DNA from: Cryptomeria japonica
Lineage: Eukaryota > Streptophyta > Pinopsida > Cupressales > Cupressaceae
Reading direction: 5' to 3'
DNA: 64,000 bases
Assembly (NCBI RefSeq): GCF_030272615.1
Contig: NC_081412.1
Span: 100,499,796-100,563,795 of the forward strand
Part shown: piece after piece, positions 56,037 to 64,000 of the stretch
Position numbering within the stretch: the first letter of the stretch is position 1
Layout: every line of letters begins with the position of its first letter
Translations under genes and position numbers: made by a program
The notes under the pieces: generated by a model
Databases searched by the model: none
Seen by the model: only the letters and a program-made list of their open reading frames with translations
Told to the model about the DNA's origin: nothing

Positions 56037-57188
56037 TTTTATTAAGGAAAATCAGGTTTTAAGGGACCCGAAACCCACTTACATAACGTAAAGATAAGAA
56101 AGAAAGAAGCTAGACAGAACAGTACATAGAAAGAAAAGCTGCAAAAGACCAGTAGAAAAAACAACAGCTAGGGAAAAGGATAGCAAAAAGCCAGTGAGAG
56201 ACTGGCAAACAAAGACCAGTATTACATTTCAGATAAAAACTTTAATAGACTCTTCGGCATCCTTAACCAACATCATAATAGCCTTAGCAGCTTCTCTCAC
56301 ATCTTTGTTCTCATGCTTCTAATGGATGTCTTTAGTCTTCATCTCCAAATTGCTAGTAGTTTGCCTCATTCTTCGTTTGGGGGATTGGGGAGCAGAGCTG
56401 GAGGTCGACATATCATCAATGATCACCATCTCTTTGTTCTATTGGTTCTTCTCTAGACAATCAACCAGGGTGTTCATATTTTGAGACGAGACATTCAAAA
56501 CCTCAAGACTATGATTCATAAATTTCTTCAAGGCCTTCTCAGTTTTAGTAATCTGATTGATAATAATTTCATTATCAATCTCAGCCTTATCTTTGACGAT
56601 TTTGATCACATCCTCAAGATGCTTCAAGTCTCCCTTAATCATTTCTTTTTCTGGCCAATCCTGCATTTCAATTTTATCATCTGCCTCATTGGTGTCCACC
56701 TCTACATCCTCTTTCCCAGTATTGGTATCCTTAATCAAATTCTGAATCTTATAATCCAAATCTCTTTGTTTGTTCTAAATAGTGGAGATATTTTCAATTA
56801 CCCATTTCTGGAAATTGAAAAATTCCAGAGTGATATTTCTAGCAGCGTTCAAAATGGAGTCCGTCGTTTCCCTACCCTGCGTAGAGCTCACAGACTTAGG
56901 GTTAACTTCCTTCATGGTATTCTGAGAAACATTCCTACTATCCGAGACAATAGGGTTTGAATCCAACTTTTCAACATACAATTTCCTCTGCACCTCCTCC
57001 TCTTCTCCTGCAGCCTCTTTCTTCTCATTCTCCGCTTCATCATCAATCACCTTCCCTTGTTCCTCCTCTGAACCAGCTTCCACATCTGTGTCCTCTTTAT
57101 CTACATCATCAACTCTCCCTTTCTTATGAAGAGGAATGTTAGATGAGTCATCGTCAAACTCGAAACCATCACGACTCTCTGAAATATG
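56037..57188 (-). mobile_element. 1152-bp retro-insertion (LINE-like or processed retrocopy)
   Basis: Flanked by 9-bp duplications. On the minus strand it ends CCTTAATAAAA, a short A-rich tail at the 3' end, as target-primed reverse transcription leaves. No LTRs. It splits copia-4 RT just before YVDD (LLIV to VVVYVDD). It could be a 5'-truncated LINE or a copied host mRNA. Confidence 0.8.
56229..57188 (-). pseudogene. acidic coiled-coil-like reading frame in the retro-insertion
   Basis: Open from the very edge of the insertion (57188), so 5'-truncated. Start region SRDGFEFDDDSS, PLHKKGRVDD, then very acidic (EAENEKKEAAGEEEEVQRK), then NAARNITLEFFNFQKWVIEN. A stop at about 56775 is followed in the same frame by DYKIQNLIKDTNTGKEDVEV and a helical Lys/Glu/Ile stretch (HLEDVIKIVKDKAEIDNEII). 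A stop at 56436 is followed by MSTSSSAPQSPKRRMRQTTS and REAAKAIMMLVKDAEESIKV, with a final TGA at 56229. Three pieces in one frame suggest a protein of at least 318 residues. Not recognised; no RT motif, so not the core of a LINE. Confidence 0.65.
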
Positions 57189-57197
57189 TTGATTGTT

Positions 57198-58133
57198 GTT
57201 GTTGTGTATGTTGATGATATCAAATTTAGATGATGACTTATGTAAGAATTTTGTAGAATAAATGCAAGAGTTTGAGATATCTATATAGGTGAGATATCAT
57301 TTTTTAATGGTATTCAAGTTATATTATCATAAAAAATCATTTTTCATTTCTTAGACCAAGTATCTAAAGGAGGTGTTAAAGAAATTTGGGATGGAGAATT
57401 TTAAACTAGTTGCAACCCCCATGGATACTGGTTGTAAGTTAAGTAAGGATGATGGATGTCTAGATGTTGATTAGAAATAGTATAGATATGATTTGAGGAT
57501 GGTTGTATTTGATTCATTCAAGAACAGATATTATGCCTTTTTGGTTATCAGATATCAAGCTAATCCTAAGCTATCTCATGATCGAGTAGTAAAAAGAATA
57601 TTCAAATATTTGAAAGGGACTCCAAATTGTGGTTTATGGTATATGAAGGATGATTATTTCACTTTGAGAGAATATACAAATACTAATTGGGCTAGATATA
57701 CTCGTGACAAGAGAAATACAAGTGGTGGTACATTTTTTTTGGGAGACCGATTGGTCTCTTGGTTGGGTAAGAAATAATATTTAGTGGCGTTATCTATTGC
57801 AGAGGCAAAATACATTGCAACAACATCTTGTTATACTTAGGTTATGTGGATGAAGAAAAATCTTAAGGATATCAAGGTGAAATATGATGAAGCAATTACT
57901 ATTATGTGATAATACAAGTGCAATTAATATTTTAAAGAATCTAGTAATGCATTCAAGGACAAAATACATTTTAATTTGGTATGATTTTCTAAGAGAGAAA
58001 GTTACAGAGAAGGAAGTCATATTGGAGCATGTATCTACTAAGGAATAGATTGTAAATATCTTTACTGAGGCTTTAATGAAGGAGACTTTTGAGTATCTTT
58101 GACAGAAGTTAGGGTTTATTTCCCCTCCTTAAA
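57198..58133 (+). pseudogene. copia-4 reverse transcriptase end and RNase H
   Basis: Resumes with LIVVVVYVDDIKFR: YVDD intact but quickly out of frame (frameshift near 57245). Then KYLKEVLKKFGMENFKLVAT near 57360, open 57493-57777 with RYQANPKLSHDRVVKRIFKY, GTPNCGLWYMKDDYFTLREY, TNTNWARYTRDKRNTSGGTF, SWLGKK. RNase H active residues in this part have drifted (YTDANWAGD in copia-2 is YTNTNWARY here). Remains of IAEAKYIATT and FTEALMKETFEYL lead to the end near 58133. Confidence 0.85.
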
Positions 58134-58424
58134 ACTAGATGCATTCAGGTGGTGCATCCATCCAGGGGGAGATTTATGGGCCATCTTTTTCTTCCTAGAC
58201 TAATGTAGTTGATTCTCTTAGGGGGAGTAGTGTGGTGTGTGATTGCTAGAAAGTAGTTGCATATGTTGTGTTGCAGTAATCAGAAAGAGGGAGAGAGTTT
58301 AGTAAAGTAATTAATTGTTTATTGTTGTCTTCCCTTTGTCCTTGATGTCAAAGGGGGAGAGAGAGATAGTATGTGTTGTTTGTCAATGGTGGTAAGTGTT
58401 GCCATGAATGACAAAGGAGGAGAA
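58134..58424 (+). other. copia-4 3' untranslated region with repeated purine tracts
   Basis: No gene. CAGGGGGAGA near 58164, TAGGGGGAGTAG near 58219, TCAAAGGGGGAGAGAGAGA near 58350, and ACAAAGGAGGAGAA just before the LTR. The same order of tracts as in copia-1 and copia-2. Confidence 0.7.
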
Positions 58425-58852
58425 TTTTGGAAACTTGAGTTGTTAAGTTGTGTTGTCATTGATGTCAACCTATCTGGTGTTGTAGATGGTCTATAAGTGA
58501 GTGTTCTAATGTTGTTGTGTGGTCTAGTGGTGATGTTGAGGTGTTTTGGTATAGTGGAAGTTTCAATATATAGGAAACAATATTTATGTGTAAGAAAAAG
58601 TATTTAATGTCCTAGTAGAAGAATGCTTTGCATTCCTCAAGTTTATGAGAGTTATGAATTGTAGTTTTTTATTTAATTTTATGATATGTGTATATTGTAC
58701 TATCAACTTTTTAGGTCCTCTATTGCACAGATGGTAGAGTTAGTTGTTGTTGTTTCTCACAATGAGATGTCTATCAGAACCGGTTCATAAAATACATGGT
58801 GATTCTCTGATGTGTGGATTCAAGTGTTGTGGCTTGGAGGACATGTTAATTT

Positions 58853-60184
58853 TGTTGGGATAATGTGCAAATATGTGTTTGGGTTGACTGAGTGATGTGT
58901 TGTCATTGATGTCAACATATTCCTCTTTGTGCTCCAGTGTTGCAGTCAAATTAAGTGAGTTGGTTTGGCCAGTGTGTTGCAGATGAGTTGTCATGGATTA
59001 AAGGGTTTTCAGATAAGTATCTCTAGTTGATTTAGCTCAATTTTTAGTGGTTTGCATGGAGATTCGATCGAGTTGTGAGATCCGGTATTGAAGTTGGTTT
59101 TTTAGTTGATCGATGTTGATTAGTGTTTTGGATTTTGCTCCGCATTTCTCTGTGTTGCAGTATCTTGGTTTGTGGATTTGGTAGAGTGTTTGTGACATTC
59201 TAGTGTGTCCTCAATTCATATGGTTCATGATTTGGAGGTCTGCAAGTGAATCTTTCAGTTTCATAGTCATTGCAGTTAGTGTTCTTGAAGTTTGGTCTAA
59301 TGATGATGAATATTCTAGTAAGTGGTGTTGGTGCTATTGTTTTTGTGGTAATTCATGATTCTTGTGGATGTTTCTAGATCATCTATTATTCATGTTGGTG
59401 GTCTTCATTGATGATTGTGGTGTTATTCATTAGTGGTGTTCTTCATGTTCTTGGATGACATGATGATTGTAGCGTGTTGCGGATGTTTGAGGCATAATTC
59501 TTGGAGGTGTTTCATGTTCAAGGTATAGATTTAGGTCCATACTACATCTTAGTTGACATTGTTTTGGTTTGCATATAATATTGTAGCATGTATGGTTATA
59601 TCTTTGTAATTTGTGATGTGTGTTTAAGCGACCTTGAAAGATAGGTTGATGATATGTATAAATAAATGTAATACTCATGTGTGAGAGGTATCTAAATGTG
59701 CTAATAATGCCTTGATCTTTTGGAAGTAGTGAAGTAGTGCGAAGAAATGTGAAGAAGTGCGAAAGAGCATAATATGTGTTATGTGCCTAACTAGAACTGT
59801 AACTACGCATGAGGAGATGTTATTCTATCATTTCATAATCTTCCATATATAATCCAAATGTGTTTCTAAGGCAATGAGTCTTCCCAAGGTTGTTGCCCTT
59901 TGTTGTTTTTGAGTAGTGAGCTCTAGGCAATATGCCTGAATGCATGTGCATTCCCCATTGTAATATTTCATATACTTCTAATAGAGTAGCATCATATTGT
60001 GGTTAGGTTCCCACCGTGGTTTTTCCCTTGACCAATTTTTCCACGTCAAAAATATTGGTGTTATGTGTGTTATTGATTTATGCTTTCACTATTAATTATC
60101 AAATCTGAAATTGTGTTTGAGTTAAAAAATATTTTGAAAAAATTGATTCACCCCTCCTCTCAATTTTCTACATTGTTGCCAACA
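58853..60184 (+). repeat. solo LTR of another copia family, 1332 bp
   Basis: TGTTGGGATAATG to GTTGCCAACA, with C-run motif GATTCACCCCTCCTCTCA near 60142. Left flank AATTT, right flank CATTT. The 5' LTR of copia-4 reads ACATGTTCATTTGG at this place, so the duplication was CATTT and one base has since changed. No internal genes remain, as expected after LTR-LTR recombination. Confidence 0.87.
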
Positions 60185-60675
60185 CATTTGGTTTGTGCGA
60201 TATTCTAGTTTAGTTTTTAGGTGTTGGTTTAATCAATATAGAAATATATGTTGTTTTGTGTTTAGTGTTATCAGTTGTTTTTCTCTCTGGTTGACTGAAG
60301 TGGTGTATCTTATTTGGATCATATTATTTTGGTTTGAATATACATTGGAGGTTGCATTTGGATTTTTATATGGGTCTCACCATGGTGTGTATAGATTTAT
60401 GTTGAGTATTTTACATTAGAGGATGTTTTGGGCCGATCGAGTAATGTGCTTGATTGTTTATGTACATGCTTCTATTAATATCAACTTTGGAGGATGTGTT
60501 AACATATGTTGTTCATTGGAATTGACTTGAAAGGATGTGTTGTGATGTGCATGGTTCCACTCTATCTCTTGGAGTCTAGACCATATTTGATATTATTGGC
60601 CTAGGTGGCCTAATTTATGTAATATTGTATATTCTATCTATGGACGAACTAGTTGATGGTTTTAATGAATTATCT

Positions 60676-60868
<193 letters not shown>

Positions 60869-61537
60869 GTGTGTGTGTGTGTGTGTGTGTTTGTGTGAGG
60901 TCATATGAGTTGAAGTATAAAATGTGAGTGAAATGATGTGAAGTTGATGTGAATGATATGAAAGCATATTTAATGTGAAAATCAGTTTGTGAAGAGATTT
61001 GATGATGATATCTTCAATGTGACAATGTTCTCAGACAGTGGTTGTTGTCAAATGTGATTGCCATGATATTGGTTGCTTGACACAGTGGTTCAAGAAAAAT
61101 TTCATGATCAGGAGATCTTTTTCATTTCAATTCAATGATTCTCTACACCTATCAAAAGAATGTGTGTTCCTTTTGGCAGTTTGTGCAACCATTTGTATCT
61201 TGCACTGAGATAATAAGTCTCGATACTATAACTCCTTTGTATGTTTCCTTAAGGTTGTACACCTTACCATTGCAATTCCTATCAAGTGTTGTGAGTTCCT
61301 TGGCCTTGAGCTAAAAATTGTAATTATTTATATTGTGAGTGTGATTCTCATCATGGTTTTTCCTTGATTAGGGGTTTCCACATAAATTTGGTGTTCATGT
61401 GTTTGTTGCACCTTGTGCTTTCATATTTCACAATTTTACTAATACCTTAATCATATTTTGATGTTTGATAGATCATGGGAAAATTATTGTAAGGTTTGGA
61501 CTTATTGACCCCTCTCAGTTCTGTGGTGTGTTCAATA

Positions 61538-61542
61538 GACTA
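61538..61542. repeat. target-site duplication GACTA (right) of copia-4
   Basis: Matches 40836-40840. Confidence 0.85.
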
Positions 61543-62781
61543 TTCAATCTTCTAAAATATACTTTTTGAAATCTTGTTTCTCAGTTACACCCTTGTATCT
61601 CTAGATCGGTGTTTATATCCTATTTTTTTATCAACAATACCCATCCTCATTAATATATTAAAAATAATAGTGATAATAAATATTACAAAATATTTTCCCA
61701 ATACACCCTAAGTGCTTGAAGACACTTTTCAAGGATGTTAGAAGCATGTTATATGATTTACAAGGTATATGATACCTTAATCCTAACATTATCTCACTTG
61801 ACATTTTATAAATTATAGATACATCCATGAGAATTACAAACATCTCTTAGCCATCAATGTACTATTTGAATCTTCACCATGCTCTCATGTTCCAACAAGA
61901 TACTTGCAAAAGAAACCATGATAACCACCATCAAGCTAAAAACTCTTCACATCATCCATGCCACACATGGAAGAAAAAGGAACATGCCAAGGTGAAAGAT
62001 ATCAATTGTCATTGAAACCTGCACCAATCTTTACATGAACATAAGAATCGAGCCCAAATGATAACGAAGGCTCTAAGTAATTACCTAACTCATACCACCT
62101 GGAATAGAAACCATATCAAATTCCAATTCATCCAAGCTAACCTTACCTCATGCCAATATATACCATCATAGATAGAACATCATATAATAAATATATAAAC
62201 TCTAAGCCTACAATCAAGTATTTGTAAAATACATCCATCCTCCTACCCAAATGAAACATACCAAAGCATAAATTACCATTGACAAGACCAACTAACAAAT
62301 TCTACATCAACAACTAAATAATCTTATGGATATAAATAGTCAACATTTTAGTCACTGCACTACAACTAAATAGGTGATCAATCCATACAACTACATAACT
62401 TGTAGATCCAAAAAATGAAACATGTAAACTCATCATCGCATCAATAATTAACAAGACAAGATAACTAAGAGGATAACCAAACATACATCTACAAACTCGC
62501 ATTGCACAAGTTATGTCAAATCTAAAAATAGAAAATCTTTCTATATTACTTTCACATGGAGGATGTGACTTATTCATCTATCACATAGTGTCAAGGAAAC
62601 ATACACTAATTTGCAAATCATATAAAAAAAATATATGTTCTAGTACCTCTCACCACCAGTACCTATAGCTCTCCCAGGTTCTTCACACTCAACCATGTTA
62701 ATACAAACATTCAAGAATAAGAAAAAGACCAAAGAGAGAACCTACATATGAAACCATGTCCTTTTTCCACATTTGGTGGAT
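61543..62781. other. unassigned stretch
   Basis: About 1.2 kb with no gene, repeat or retroelement domain that I can support on either strand. Confidence 0.6.
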
Positions 62782-64000
62782 TGATTGAATGAACCGAAAT
62801 ACCAAGAGGGGGTTGAATCAGTATTCCCAGATATTCTAAAAATTCTCACTACTTAATGTTTGTTGATTTATCAATATTATCAATTAAGCTCATAAACATG
62901 AAATAACAAAAACAAGAAACACAACCACAAAAGGAAAACCAGATTTTATATGTGGAAAACCCATGGAGAGTGTTAACTCTCAAGATAATATAACTAGTTA
63001 TATGGTATTTACAAAATGGGTGGTTTACTGCTGAATGGATCACTACCAAATTACAAAAGTGACTCACTATGGGAATGCTCACTGCAATAAGTATAAATGA
63101 ACTGAGGAAAGTTGCATCTCTAAATGCATGAAATCAGTTCCTGATTAAGCTCATATCTCAACTCACAAAACTTACAACAAATTCGATAAAAGATCTTTGT
63201 ACCATTATCCACAAACACTTGCAAAAGATCTAGTGAAGGATTACTGCAACACTGCTTTGTCGATCCAATCACTTACAACAGATCTGGTAAAGGATTACTG
63301 CAATGTTATCCACACTCTGACTCTGCTCCAACTGCTTCACTATCCACAATTCACACTCCACACACATTGTACCTTTATCTACTAGCTCTCACATACTCTT
63401 TTTCCACACCTCTCTCTTTGCTAAGTGCATACACACATATATATATACTAGAAAGCTTAAACACCAGGATAATATGTTGGCCAAGCACAAGTAATATGCT
63501 ACCTGAAACAACACGTTATCCAATAAAGCCTTAATAAAAAAAATTATAACCAAGTTGGCCTCCACAAGATCTTTGCATGCTTCCTTTATGCAATTCATTC
63601 ACTAATGCATATAACTTAATTACCGGAATAGAAGAGGGGTCAATCAAACCCATAGATACAGACCTATAAGCAAAAAAATCCAAGTACATCAACTCCAAAC
63701 TCCATAATACAGATACCATGCATACCACAGATATTGAACCACAAAACATGAAAGATACAACTGACATAACTAATGCCAAAATATGCAACTGATACCAGGA
63801 CCATAATAAGAATAACTCGGGATTCTAGAGATTACGATCTTCTCTAAATGACTTGAGTAGATCATCTACGCCATACTGCATCATATCTCATACTTTACTT
63901 CCAACAATACCAAAACTGCATACATCATCTACACATACCATCTGTATATATCATCCTCACATATCATTTGCATATATCATCTAGACCAAACTGAATAACT
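62782..64000 (-). repeat. copia-type LTR, minus orientation, cut by the window edge
   Basis: Near its plus-strand start it has AAGAGGGGGTTGAATC, the reverse of the C-run motif (GATTCACCCC) found 30-50 bp from the 3' end of the other copia LTRs here. The layout afterwards resembles 17855-19317 (GGAAAACCC block). The exact left end is uncertain (TG at about 62774-62786). No primer site lies to its left, so it is a 3' or solo LTR. Confidence 0.5.

Noticed and set aside
56481-56960. 159-codon plus-strand frame, Leu/Ile/Phe-rich
   Set aside because: It is the mirror of the acidic Lys/Glu/Ile-rich minus-strand frame with A-tail on the same strand; composition explains it.

Overview
The window is about 64 kb of repeat-on-repeat plant DNA. 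No intact host gene, tRNA or rRNA gene was found. Almost everything is LTR retrotransposon sequence (Ty1/copia and Ty3/gypsy), old, full of stop codons and inserted into itself. AT-rich sequence, copia LTRs with a C-run near the 3' end, chromodomain gypsy elements, initiator-Met-type primer sites and very long LTRs (1.0-1.6 kb) point to a large plant genome. A gymnosperm is my best guess, by inference only.

Layout. 1-4866: 3' part of a copia element (copia-1, +) with its 3' LTR. 4867 to about 20068: a decayed gypsy element (gypsy-1, -) with gag, protease, a long leader carrying two 21-bp-phased motif arrays, and a 5' LTR split by a complete copia element (copia-3, -, 12651-19317, TSD GTAAG). 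20367-21390: an array of about a dozen imperfect hairpins. 21527-25273: a decayed unrecognised gene (family U, copy B, +), interrupted by 1.5 kb that is either an LTR insertion or an intron. 25274-27994: LTR plus integrase/chromodomain end of a chromovirus (gypsy-2, -). 27995-35955: a chromovirus with both LTRs (gypsy-3, +) whose single gag-pol frame keeps register over 4.6 kb but has ten stops. 35956-40539: copia-2 (+), same family as copia-1, truncated exactly at the gypsy-3 LTR.

40841-61537 is one copia element (copia-4, +, TSD GACTA) swollen to 20.7 kb by four later insertions: a 6.2 kb unit carrying copy A of family U (44406-50611, TSD CGAGG, no LTRs seen), a small copia (copia-5, about 51171-55567), a 1.15 kb retrocopy or LINE-like unit (56037-57188, 9-bp TSD), and a solo LTR inside its 3' LTR (58853-60184). 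A 189-bp TA microsatellite has also grown in that 3' LTR. From about 62782 to the end is another copia LTR (-).

How the pieces relate. The retroelement genes are the usual gag, protease, integrase, reverse transcriptase and RNase H set, and none is complete and intact. Most stops fit single C-to-T (or G-to-A) changes, as expected of long-methylated DNA. The most unusual content is (i) the hairpin array, (ii) the 21-bp-phased arrays and (iii) gene family U, about 1,200 codons, present as two diverged copies, one of them in a precisely bounded insertion with no recognisable transposition gene. I read everything by eye: boundaries supported by paired LTRs or TSDs are firm, the others approximate.
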